Shown: in pieces, positions 1-8,051 of the stretch
How positions within the stretch are numbered: position 1 is the first letter of the stretch
How the letters are laid out: each line of letters begins with the position of its first letter
Source of the DNA: an uncultured Bacteroidota bacterium
GTDB lineage: Bacteria; Bacteroidota; Bacteroidia; Chitinophagales; Chitinophagaceae
NCBI GenBank assembly: GCA_903929195.1
Contig: CAIYTT010000028.1
Span: 1-64,000, forward strand
Direction of reading: 5' to 3'
Length of the DNA: 64,000 nucleotides
Translations under genes and position numbers: made by a program
Notes under the pieces: model-generated
Seen by the model: only the letters and a program-made list of their open reading frames with translations
Databases searched by the model: none
Told to the model about the DNA's origin: nothing

Positions 1-557
1 CCATCTCCAAATGCATCTTCTTCCCACGATGTTTTAATACCTTCTCTTGGAGCCGGGTCTTTCACATTTAAAGAAATAGTAGTATTTGCAGTATCCTTAG
101 GGTCTAAACATGACTTTATACCCGCAATTGTTTCTTTTATCTTCGCTTTAAGTTCTATAGCTTTTTTATGAACAATCATAACATTGGGAGATATCTCAAT
201 ATCATCTCTTTTATTCACTTCACCATTTGGCTTTAAGCCTTCACCTTTTTCAATTAATTCTTTTATATCCGCATCAATTATTTTGTCTAAATCTTTGCAA
301 ATAGTTTGTACTTTTTTTGCTCTGTCATAAAACGGCTTAGATCGTTCAGGAGAATTTTTTAAATCTGATTCTTCAAAGCTTTTAAATCTATTTTCTGTTG
401 ACTCGGCAACTAATTTTGAAGTCTCTTTAAGACTGTCTGTCAAATTTTGGAAGGCATCAAGTACGTGGTCTGTAACTGTGGTTGCTGCTAAACCAAGCAG
501 AACCAGGTACAGTATTCCCATCATCTTTTGCCGCGGGGTTTCATTTAATTCTGCCAT
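1..557 (-). CDS. gldM: GldM/PorM, gliding and T9SS motor protein (N-terminal part)
   Basis: Only the first 185 codons are in the window; the rest lies beyond position 1. The start is the ATG at 557-555. The translation begins MAELNETPRQKMMGILYLVL, with one N-terminal membrane helix followed by a periplasmic coiled stretch rich in Lys and Glu, as in GldM. In the family, GldM's membrane helix sits with GldL in the inner membrane and forms the proton-driven motor, while its periplasmic domains reach the GldK/GldN ring. It follows gldL with a 37-nt gap on the same strand, the usual gldK-L-M-N order, so gldN is expected just outside the window. Identification is firm from sequence and context. Confidence 0.92.
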   Translation of the reverse strand, partial: MAELNETPRQKMMGILYLVLLGLAATTVTDHVLDAFQNLTDSLKETSKLVAESTENRFKSFEESDLKNSPERSKPFYDRAKKVQTICKDLDKIIDADIKELIEKGEGLKPNGEVNKRDDIEISPNVMIVHKKAIELKAKIKETIAGIKSCLDPKDTANTTISLNVKDPAPREGIKTSWEEDAFGD

Positions 558-594
558 TTTTTATATAAAATTTTTAGAATAAGTTAGATTAAAA

Positions 595-1488
595 TTATTT
601 TTTAAATGCATCCAATTGAGCTTGATAAACCTTAGTAATAGCAGCCATATTTTGATTATAAGCTTTCATACCGGCAGTAGCAGCTTCAAATTCTTTCAAC
701 ATAGTTTGTGTAGAAGCCGTCATTTGATTGATAGCAGCTAATGTTTTAGTAAACTGGTCGAAACTTGCATTTAAGTCTGTTGTATTTTTTGCGAAAGACC
801 TCATACCTGCTGATGCACCTTCGAAATCTTTAATCATTGTAGCTGATGCAGTAGCCATTTGATTTACTGATTGTAAAGATTTACCAAATTGGTCAAAATT
901 TGACGTAACACCATTTAAGTTGTCTCGGAATTTCTTCATATCAGTAGTAGCAGTTTCCATTTCTTTCAACATGTTTTGAGTAACATTAAAAGAACCTGCA
1001 ATTTGATTTACGGATTCAACAGTTTTATTAAATTGCTCAAAACCTTTGCTTAAACGCTCAATTACTTTAGGTGTTATAGCAGAAGCTAACAACTCTTCTA
1101 AACCTGAATCTTTCTTTTCATCTTTATGGTCGTCATGTGCATGAGTATCTTCAGGAACTGCCATTGCAGCAAAACCTAATATTGTAAATAGAATAGCTTC
1201 AGCAGAAAGACCGATTGTAATAAATATCTCACCACCTTTCCAGTGAAGGATTTTAAACATCAAACCAATAATTACCACACTCGCACCCCAAGATACTACC
1301 GAATTTAAACCTACTTTCTTTTTAGGTTTTGCAGGTTTTTGTTTTGCAGGTGCTGAAGCAGGTGCAGGTGTTTGAGGCTTTGCAGGTGCAGATGCAGCAG
1401 GTGTAGTAGATGCAGTAGGTGTACTAGCAGCGGCCGGTGTAGGTTGTTGAGGCTTTGGTTGTGAACCTGGTTGTGGATTAGTGCTCAT
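595..1488 (-). CDS. gldL: GldL/PorL, T9SS proton-motor subunit with Pro/Ala-rich N-terminal extension
   Basis: Two membrane helices lie at about residues 63-82 and 88-110. The motor signature is intact: Lys79 and His82 at the end of helix 1 and Glu97 in helix 2 (GLSAEAIL). In the family this Glu/Lys pair couples proton flow to GldM rotation. Two things are unusual. Residues 1-57 are a low-complexity Pro/Ala/Thr/Lys segment preceding the normal start of the fold. The cytoplasmic tail (about 150-297) carries three related units of about 50 residues, each with a MLKEME-, MIKDFE- or MLKEFE-like start and an F-DQF-K centre. It sits between gldK (102 nt) and gldM (37 nt), presumably co-transcribed. 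Confidence 0.93.
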   Translation of the reverse strand: MSTNPQPGSQPKPQQPTPAAASTPTASTTPAASAPAKPQTPAPASAPAKQKPAKPKKKVGLNSVVSWGASVVIIGLMFKILHWKGGEIFITIGLSAEAILFTILGFAAMAVPEDTHAHDDHKDEKKDSGLEELLASAITPKVIERLSKGFEQFNKTVESVNQIAGSFNVTQNMLKEMETATTDMKKFRDNLNGVTSNFDQFGKSLQSVNQMATASATMIKDFEGASAGMRSFAKNTTDLNASFDQFTKTLAAINQMTASTQTMLKEFEAATAGMKAYNQNMAAITKVYQAQLDAFKK

Positions 1489-1590
1489 AATTTACGTATA
1501 TATTGTTTTTGTTAGTTTTAAAGTATTTTAATAAATTAATATTTCAATCAAAAAAGTAAAGATAGATATAAACAATTTTATTATTAATAA

Positions 1591-3051
1591 TTATTTTTTA
1601 CTTGTTTTAGGCACTATAGCTGTTTCTCTTTTACGAGTCATCACTTTTGTACCTAAAATTTCAGGTGCAGCCATTACTAATCTAAAGCCGATATAGCAAT
1701 GTGGTACATCTTGCATTTCAAAATCTCTTGAATAAGGGCTTAAGCTTTTCGCATTACTCATAAATGAACCACCGCGAACCACTTTACGCTTCATTGCATT
1801 TACATCTGTTGAATCTGCATCATATAATAATTCAGGATTCACATCGGAAACGAATGCAAAAGCAGATGGACTGTACGCATCCAATACCCATTCAGCAACA
1901 TTACCAACCATATTATATACACCATAATCATTGGGTGCATAAGCCATAACCGGCAATGTAAAAGACGCACCATCACCTGTATAAACACCTTCCTCTTGTT
2001 TAAAGTTTTCTAATAAACCGTATTTATCTCTATCCATTGGTGTACTATCAATTGGAGGTAGCATCATACCTGCAACTGCTGTATCTTTAGTTACAACAAC
2101 CGGAGGAAGTGCGTTTGTTGAATCTTGAGGCTTTTCATCTTTATTCTCAGCATTCTTTTCTTCTTCTTTTGATTCACTTTCTTTCTTAGATTCTGCTTTT
2201 ATATCTAAACCGGCAGCATATACCCATTGTGCTTCGGTAGGCAGGCTATAAGTTAGGTGATAGTATTTCATGTAATCAGCAACATCAGAAAAAGAACCGG
2301 ATACTTGACTTCTCCAATATGCATAAGCTCTAGCTTGTTTCCAAGTTACACCTACAACAGGATAGTCATCATAAGGAGGAGTAGTAAAATAATTTTCAAC
2401 CATTACATCAATTTGTGCATTGGTTAAATCTTTAGCCCATATTTTTTCATCAGGATAAATATTTACACCTTCATAAGCTCTGTCTCCAACTTTATTTTTA
2501 GGATTGGTACCCATTGCTTTTAAGTAAGAGAAAGCAAATGTGTAAAACTCTTTTTTAATTTGTCCGTTTTCCTCTCTTAATGGTTGTAATTTCAACATAA
2601 CGTCTGGGTCTGTTGTACCCCATATTTTTTTATGATCAACTTTAGACCAATCAATATGTCTTTTTAATTTAGAGTTAGTAGCACTGTCATCAGAATTTTT
2701 TTCTTTAAAATACTTATCATCTTTTAAGTAATTTACGATAGCAATTGAATCAATAACCCATTCAACAAACTGTCTGTATTGTTGATTTGTTACCTCTGTT
2801 TTATCAATAAAATAAGAAGTCAAACTCACTTTCTTCACAGCATTAGAATCTGTTGAAGATTGACTATATTTAATTATTGTAGTACCACCCGGTATATATA
2901 CCATTCCCGGAGGCGCTGCAAGTCTGCTATGGCTATAAGGAATTACCGGACGTATCCTAGTTTTTAATTTTGTTTGAGCACTCGTATGAAAACAAAAGTA
3001 AGGCAAGGTAATAAACAAGAACAATGCGGATAAAGTGCTCTTTAAATACAT
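1591..3051 (-). CDS. gldK: GldK/PorK, formylglycine-generating-enzyme-like T9SS ring protein
   Basis: A 486-residue SUMF1/FGE-fold protein. Visible family motifs are PGMVYIPGG near residue 50, DKTEVTNQQYRQF near 85, PVVGVTWKQARAYAYW near 230, LPTEAQWVYAA near 270, GNVAEWVLD near 390 and VVRGGSF near 425. GldK forms the periplasmic, outer-membrane-associated ring of the T9SS with GldN. A charged Lys/Glu/Ser linker (about 285-335) is inserted before the last third of the fold. The N-terminus is a signal peptide ending near TSAQ. The only early Cys (Cys20, in LPYFC) is not in a good lipobox, although GldK is a lipoprotein in Flavobacterium. It is the first gene of the gldKLM(N) unit. Confidence 0.92.
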   Translation of the reverse strand: MYLKSTLSALFLFITLPYFCFHTSAQTKLKTRIRPVIPYSHSRLAAPPGMVYIPGGTTIIKYSQSSTDSNAVKKVSLTSYFIDKTEVTNQQYRQFVEWVIDSIAIVNYLKDDKYFKEKNSDDSATNSKLKRHIDWSKVDHKKIWGTTDPDVMLKLQPLREENGQIKKEFYTFAFSYLKAMGTNPKNKVGDRAYEGVNIYPDEKIWAKDLTNAQIDVMVENYFTTPPYDDYPVVGVTWKQARAYAYWRSQVSGSFSDVADYMKYYHLTYSLPTEAQWVYAAGLDIKAESKKESESKEEEKNAENKDEKPQDSTNALPPVVVTKDTAVAGMMLPPIDSTPMDRDKYGLLENFKQEEGVYTGDGASFTLPVMAYAPNDYGVYNMVGNVAEWVLDAYSPSAFAFVSDVNPELLYDADSTDVNAMKRKVVRGGSFMSNAKSLSPYSRDFEMQDVPHCYIGFRLVMAAPEILGTKVMTRKRETAIVPKTSKK

Positions 3052-3722
3052 ATTTACAAATTTTAATTTAAATGTTTTATTAAAAATATAGTTTTTATTT
3101 AAAATACTGATTTTTATTTGTTTCTTAAAAAATTATACTCAAAATAAGTATCTCTTTTTTATCATAAAATAAGGACTTAATTATTAGCTATTGCCAATAA
3201 TTATTTATCCTTTTTTCTATTTCTTGCAAAGTTAAATAAATTTTTGAAAAAAAGAAGGAAGTTTATAAAAATAAAACCAAAGTTAACCAAGATTTCATAT
3301 TATAAATATTTTATTTTTTTTTAGTTTTTTTTAAATCAAATAAAATACCTACTATTTTTAACTAAATCTAACAAAACAAGCAATAAATTTCATTTTAAAT
3401 AAAAAAATTAAACCAAGAATTAAAATTACAAGCAACATAAAAAATATTCAGCATGTAATCATTTTTTTGATTTATGGCGTAAAAATAGTGTTTTCATTTC
3501 CTAAAATTGCAAATTTAGTATTATTATAAAGTTAATATTTTTATAAAAAAAATACTACAAATTTTGTCAATGTAAAATAAAGTAATTTCAAAAAAACAGG
3601 AATAAAAAAACTATAAAAATGCCTTTAATAAGATACTGATAAATATTTTAGGGTTCAACTTAAACTATATTCCTATCTTGCAGCAAAATTTTTAATTACA
3701 ACACTAAAAATATAAAAACATC
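3052..3722. other. Divergent intergenic region upstream of gldK
   Basis: About 670 very AT-rich bases between gldK (minus) and the oxidoreductase (plus). No coding signal or structured RNA was recognised. It must hold the promoters of both units; two minus-strand -7-like motifs are listed separately. Confidence 0.7.
3227..3285 (-). promoter_or_regulatory. Candidate tandem -7 elements for the gldKLM operon
   Basis: The minus strand reads TAACTTTG twice, at 3234-3227 and 3285-3278. Both fit the Bacteroidota -7 consensus TAnnTTTG. No clean TTTG -33 box lies 19-21 bases upstream of either, and the distance to the gldK ATG (175 and 225 nt) would mean a long leader. Suggestive only. Confidence 0.35.
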
Positions 3723-4709
3723 ATGCTAAAGATAGGTGTCTTTGGTGCAGGTCATTTAGGTAGAATACATATACAACAATGGCTGGAAATAAAAGAAATA
3801 GAATTAGTAGGTTTTTACGACCCAAACGATATACAAGCGGAAACAACACTATCACAATATCCAATTTCTCGTTTTGAAAATTTTGACGAACTGATTAATA
3901 GTTGTGATGCTTTAGATATAGTATCTACTACTACTTCTCACTATGCAATTGCAAAAAATTGTTTGTTGAAAAGTAAACATGTTTTTATAGAAAAACCACT
4001 TGCACACACGCTTGAAGAAGCACAAGAATTAGTAAAATTGGTTGAAGAAGCAAATGTAAAATGCCAAATAGGACATGTAGAGCGTTTTAATCCGGCTTTT
4101 CTATCATTGAAAAATGAAACAATCAACCCAATGTTTATTGAGGCACACCGTTTGGCTCAATTTAATCCGAGAGGCACTGATGTATCTGTAATTTTGGATT
4201 TAATGATACACGATATAGACATTATTTTATATTTGGTAAAATCTCCTGTAAAAAGAATTTCAGCAAGCGGTGTAGCTGTTTTAAGTGAGACAGCCGATAT
4301 TGCAAATGCAAGAATTGAGTTTGATAATGGTTGTGTTGCAAATTTAACATCAAGCAGAATCTCATTAAAAAGGATGAGAAAAGTACGCCTTTTTCAACGT
4401 GACGCCTATATAGGTATGGATTTTTTAGAGAAAAAAACAGAAATAATACGATTAAAAGAACCAAATACAGCTTCAGGCTTAATGGATTTCCCAATTGAAA
4501 TTGGGAATGGCGAAAAAAAAATAATATCCGTTCAGCTACCCGAAGTGCCTGTTGTAAATGCTATAAATATGGAATTAACCGATTTTGCTATGGCTATAAT
4601 AAATAATCTTCCCACACGTGTTAGTGTACACGATGGTTACCAAGCAATGGATGTAGCTTATAAGATACTAAAAAAAATGAGCCAACACAATGAATTACAC
4701 AATGTTTAA
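3723..4709 (+). CDS. Gfo/Idh/MocA family oxidoreductase
   Basis: A 328-residue NAD(P)-dependent sugar or cyclitol dehydrogenase-like protein. The Rossmann nucleotide-binding motif GVFGAGHLGRIH is at residues 5-16. The family's EKPLAHTLEEA motif near 93 contains the Lys that usually joins the active site. HVERFNPAF near 118 and DLMIHDIDIILYL near 160 mark the C-terminal substrate domain. The substrate cannot be read from sequence. It starts an operon with a lipoprotein (36-nt gap) and a polyprenyl-phosphate sugar transferase (8-nt gap beyond that), so a role in making a nucleotide sugar for surface polysaccharide is a reasonable inference. Confidence 0.85.
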   Translation: MLKIGVFGAGHLGRIHIQQWLEIKEIELVGFYDPNDIQAETTLSQYPISRFENFDELINSCDALDIVSTTTSHYAIAKNCLLKSKHVFIEKPLAHTLEEAQELVKLVEEANVKCQIGHVERFNPAFLSLKNETINPMFIEAHRLAQFNPRGTDVSVILDLMIHDIDIILYLVKSPVKRISASGVAVLSETADIANARIEFDNGCVANLTSSRISLKRMRKVRLFQRDAYIGMDFLEKKTEIIRLKEPNTASGLMDFPIEIGNGEKKIISVQLPEVPVVNAINMELTDFAMAIINNLPTRVSVHDGYQAMDVAYKILKKMSQHNELHNV

Positions 4710-4745
4710 AACTTTTTTGCGTTTACGATAACGGAGAGTACCGAC

Positions 4746-5624
4746 ATGCATATTTCAAAAATAAAGTTAAAATATTATATATTCATTTTTCTTGCAATTT
4801 ATTATTTACAAAGTTGTAATATAATAAATCCTGCCGAAAATGTTCCTACCTACTTTCATATTGACTCTTTTACATTTACATCGCCTGCAAACAAATATTT
4901 GTCTAAAACACATGATATAAATGCAGTATGGGTATATTATAATAATAGTCCGATAGGAGTATTTGATTTACCGGCTACTTTTCCGGTAATGTGTACCGGA
5001 AGCGGTCAATTAGAATTAATGCCCGGAGTGTTGATAGACGGGCAAAATAATATGATGACCGGTTATCCATTTTATACTATTGATACCGTAACCTTTAATG
5101 CTCAACCCGGAAAAATAATTTACCATCAACCCAAAACAACTTATTTCAGTGCGGTAAAATGTACCCAAATTTCATTATTCGGTTCCGGTACAGGCTCCGG
5201 CATAACTGGTTTTTCTAATTGGGGCAACACCCTACCAATGACGCAATATTTTGATACCTTTTTCTGTGGAAAAATAGTACTCAATTCACCTGCCGATAGT
5301 TCGGTAGATAGTACCTCTACTACTTTTGCTATTGCAAAAGGTAATTCAGCTTTTATAGAATTTGATTATAAAACAACAATTCCATTTTATATAGGGCTAC
5401 AAGCCAATGTAAGCACCATTTCTTCAACACCCTACTACCTAACCGGACTTTATCCGAATGCAGGGTGGAAACACTTTTATTTAAGTGTTGCAGATTTTAA
5501 CGCACAATATCAAGGAACATCTTATAATATGTATATTAAAGCTAATTATGATACCTCTTTAATGCCGAAAGGAATTAAAACAGGAACTATGTTAATAGCA
5601 AATGTTCAACTTATTACTTTTTAA
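4746..5624 (+). CDS. Uncharacterised lipoprotein in the sugar-transferase operon
   Basis: A 292-residue protein not matched to a named family. A hydrophobic N-terminus ends in a plausible lipobox, IYYLQSC (Cys24), so it should be lipidated. The body is rich in beta-strand-prone Thr/Ser/Gly/Tyr stretches. The second half (about 150-292) looks like a carbohydrate- or galactose-binding-type beta sandwich (GFSNWGN, FIEFDYKT, GWKHFYLSV), but this is shape-based guessing. It lies 36 nt after the oxidoreductase and 8 nt before the sugar transferase, so it is almost certainly co-transcribed with them. Confidence 0.75.
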   Translation: MHISKIKLKYYIFIFLAIYYLQSCNIINPAENVPTYFHIDSFTFTSPANKYLSKTHDINAVWVYYNNSPIGVFDLPATFPVMCTGSGQLELMPGVLIDGQNNMMTGYPFYTIDTVTFNAQPGKIIYHQPKTTYFSAVKCTQISLFGSGTGSGITGFSNWGNTLPMTQYFDTFFCGKIVLNSPADSSVDSTSTTFAIAKGNSAFIEFDYKTTIPFYIGLQANVSTISSTPYYLTGLYPNAGWKHFYLSVADFNAQYQGTSYNMYIKANYDTSLMPKGIKTGTMLIANVQLITF

Positions 5625-5632
5625 TCCAACTT

Positions 5633-7057
5633 ATGATATTAAATCCATTGAAAAAAAAAGCAGTCAGGCAATTAATCTTGCTTGATTATCTTGGTTCTTC
5701 ATTGGCTTGGTTTTTATTTTGGATTCATAGACAACATCTACTTACTAAACTAAGTTACTCAGAAATACTACCTATTTTTAATCTTAGAGATTATGTAAAT
5801 ACATTACTAATAATACCTTTAAGTTGGTTATTTGCGTTCTGGGTATCCGGCACCTATTTTGATTTATATCGTAAGTCTCGTTTAAATGAAATCAACCGTA
5901 CATTAATATCCTGTATACTAGGCTGTATAATTGTATCCATCTTTGTTTTTGCCAACGATACCAGAGATTATTCTTATTTTATAAAAGCTGCTACAAACTA
6001 TTTATTTATTCAAACCACCATAATACTCATTTTAAGATTATTTATTTTATATATTGTAAAACTAAACCTTATAAATCATAAAGTAGGTTTTAATACCCTA
6101 ATAATTGGCGGAAACCAAAAGGCAATTGATATTTACCAGCAAGTTTTAGATAACCCGAAGGTATTAGGTAATCTTTTTTTAGGCTTCATTTATTCAAATA
6201 AAGAATCAAGTAATGGTATGTCTAAGTTTTTACCCCAATTGGGTCATTTGTCGCAATTAGAAGAAATTATTGATAAGTATGATATTGAAGAAGTTATTGT
6301 TGCTGTAGATTCCGCAGAACATCATTTACTTGAAAATATATTAACCAGGCTTTGTTACCGCCCTGTTGTAGTAAAGGTTTTGCCTGATTATTATGACATC
6401 TTATCTGGGTCTGTTAAAACAAGCAACGTTTACGATGCAATACTCATACATATACACCCGGAATTAATGCCGGATTGGCAAAGAGTGTGTAAACGTATTA
6501 TTGATGTTACTTTTTCCTCGCTGTCACTTTTGCTATTATTACCATTTTTGCTATTGAATGCAATAATGGTAAAGTTGTCATCAAAAGGTTCTATTTTTTA
6601 TAAACAAGAAAGAATTGGGTTATACGGCAAGCCCTTCTACATATACAAATTTAGGTCAATGTATGTTGATTCCGAGCAAGCAGGGCCAGCACTATCTAGT
6701 AAATTAGACCCAAGAATTACCAAATGGGGTAGATTTATGCGTAAATGGAGAATTGATGAATTACCACAATTTTTCAATATTATTATTGGAGATATGTCTC
6801 TCGTTGGTCCTCGTCCGGAAAGGAAACATTATATTGATATTATCAGCAATAGAAATCCACATTACAAATATTTACATAAAGTAAAACCCGGTCTTACTTC
6901 TTGGGGTATGGTGCAATTTGGATATGCCGAAAATGTTGATGAAATGATTGAGAGAATGAAATATGACCTACTTTATATAGAAAATTGTTCTTTAGCGCTT
7001 GATGTAAAAATAATTTTATATACTTTTACTGTTATTTTTCAAGGCAGGGGAAAATAG
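5633..7057 (+). CDS. Polyprenyl-phosphate sugar-1-phosphate transferase (WbaP/WcaJ type)
   Basis: A 474-residue initiating glycosyltransferase that moves a sugar-1-phosphate from a nucleotide sugar to the undecaprenyl-phosphate carrier, beginning an exopolysaccharide or O-antigen unit. The N-terminal half has four membrane helices and a Rossmann-like CoA-binding_3 domain (LIIGGNQKAIDIYQQV near 155). One more hydrophobic segment (about 290-305) precedes the catalytic bacterial sugar transferase domain. That domain holds SIFYKQERIG, YKFRSM, RKWRIDELPQ and MSLVGPRPE, the diagnostic motifs, then KPGLTSWGMVQ. Length and architecture are typical. It ends the three-gene unit from 3723. Confidence 0.93.
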   Translation: MILNPLKKKAVRQLILLDYLGSSLAWFLFWIHRQHLLTKLSYSEILPIFNLRDYVNTLLIIPLSWLFAFWVSGTYFDLYRKSRLNEINRTLISCILGCIIVSIFVFANDTRDYSYFIKAATNYLFIQTTIILILRLFILYIVKLNLINHKVGFNTLIIGGNQKAIDIYQQVLDNPKVLGNLFLGFIYSNKESSNGMSKFLPQLGHLSQLEEIIDKYDIEEVIVAVDSAEHHLLENILTRLCYRPVVVKVLPDYYDILSGSVKTSNVYDAILIHIHPELMPDWQRVCKRIIDVTFSSLSLLLLLPFLLLNAIMVKLSSKGSIFYKQERIGLYGKPFYIYKFRSMYVDSEQAGPALSSKLDPRITKWGRFMRKWRIDELPQFFNIIIGDMSLVGPRPERKHYIDIISNRNPHYKYLHKVKPGLTSWGMVQFGYAENVDEMIERMKYDLLYIENCSLALDVKIILYTFTVIFQGRGK

Positions 7058-7112
7058 TATTTTTTTATTGCTTGCGAATTAATAAATGGGGGGTCGTAAA
7101 AATTGGTTTTCC

Positions 7113-7120
7113 TACTTTTG
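7113..7120 (+). promoter_or_regulatory. Candidate -7 promoter element before the PAP2 gene
   Basis: TACTTTTG followed by C matches the Bacteroidota -7 consensus TAnnTTTG and lies 69 bases before the ATG at 7190. No clear TTTG -33 box at the right distance. Confidence 0.4.
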
Positions 7121-7189
7121 CAAAAAAAGTTATAGCTTTCATTTAGAAATTTGTTTTTTATTATTTATTTGTAATTTTGAATTCAATTA

Positions 7190-7825
7190 ATGAAAACATA
7201 TACATCAAATATTTTTCTTATTATCTGTTTTTCTGTTTTTTCGTTTTTAACAGATACTGTTTGTATTGCACAAAATGCAGATATACAATTATTACGCAAC
7301 TTTAATAAAAGAACAAAAGGTACGGATGGCATAATGATTGTTACCACTAATTCCGTGTATCCTTTTGCGGTTGCCGCCCCTATTACAGAAATTATTGTGG
7401 GTTATGCAAAACACGATAATATTACTTTCGAAAAAGGATTACAAACAATTGCAGGCTTAGGCTTAAATTTTTTAGCTACCGAAGGATTTAAATATACACT
7501 TAACAAAGATAGACCATATATTACTTATACTAATTTAAATCCCTATCAATGGGATACCGACCCTACATTTCCATCCGGGCATACTTCATTTGCCTTTAAC
7601 ACAGCAACGTCATTAAGCATGTGTTACCACAAATGGTATGTAGTTGTTCCATCATACTTATGGGCTGCGTCTGTTGGTTATTCCAGAATGTATTTAGGTA
7701 TGCATTACCCGTCTGATGTAGCAGCAGGTGCAATAATAGGTACAGCAACAGCATGGTTTGCAAAAAAAGGTAATGACTATCTTAAATATAGACGTAGAAA
7801 AAAATTTATGATTGACCACGATTAA
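7190..7825 (+). CDS. Exported PAP2-family phosphatase
   Basis: A 211-residue acid-phosphatase-fold protein. The three phosphatase signatures are complete: K-x6-RP (Lys101 to Arg108-Pro109), PSGH (to His131) and SR-x5-H-x3-D (Ser165-Arg166, His172, Asp176). A signal peptide (about 1-27, cleavage near CIAQ) and few further membrane segments suggest a periplasmic or membrane-associated lipid or undecaprenyl phosphatase. A strong hairpin follows at 7858-7897, so it is probably the last gene of its transcript. Its own -7-like element in the 132-nt gap after the sugar transferase suggests separate expression. Confidence 0.9.
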   Translation: MKTYTSNIFLIICFSVFSFLTDTVCIAQNADIQLLRNFNKRTKGTDGIMIVTTNSVYPFAVAAPITEIIVGYAKHDNITFEKGLQTIAGLGLNFLATEGFKYTLNKDRPYITYTNLNPYQWDTDPTFPSGHTSFAFNTATSLSMCYHKWYVVVPSYLWAASVGYSRMYLGMHYPSDVAAGAIIGTATAWFAKKGNDYLKYRRRKKFMIDHD

Positions 7826-7857
7826 TAAATACCTCCTTTTTCATAATCATGTTTGAT

Positions 7858-7897
7858 AAAAAGACTAAAAATGACTAAAATCATTTTTAGTCTTTTT
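7858..7897 (+). terminator. Terminator hairpin after the PAP2 gene
   Basis: Perfect 17-bp inverted repeat (7858-7874 with 7881-7897) around a 6-base loop, its right arm ending in TCTTTTT. It is 33 nt past the PAP2 stop. Confidence 0.85.
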
Positions 7898-7906
7898 ATC
7901 TTAATA

Positions 7907-7914
7907 TACTTTTG
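7907..7914 (+). promoter_or_regulatory. Candidate -7 element and leader of the tryptophanase gene
   Basis: TACTTTTG plus C fits the Bacteroidota -7 consensus. It would give a leader of about 130 nt before the tryptophanase ATG at 8052. The -33 region is not a clean TTTG. No Trp-rich TnaC-like leader peptide was recognised. Confidence 0.45.
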
Positions 7915-8051
7915 CTACATGAATATTTGGAAAAATATTATCAACCGACCTTCTTAGTTTTTACCTCTTATGCGAATAAATGCACTGGCGGCAGAATGCA
8001 TGTAAAAATTAATTATTCCATTATTCCATTCTTAAAAAAACAATTTATTTT

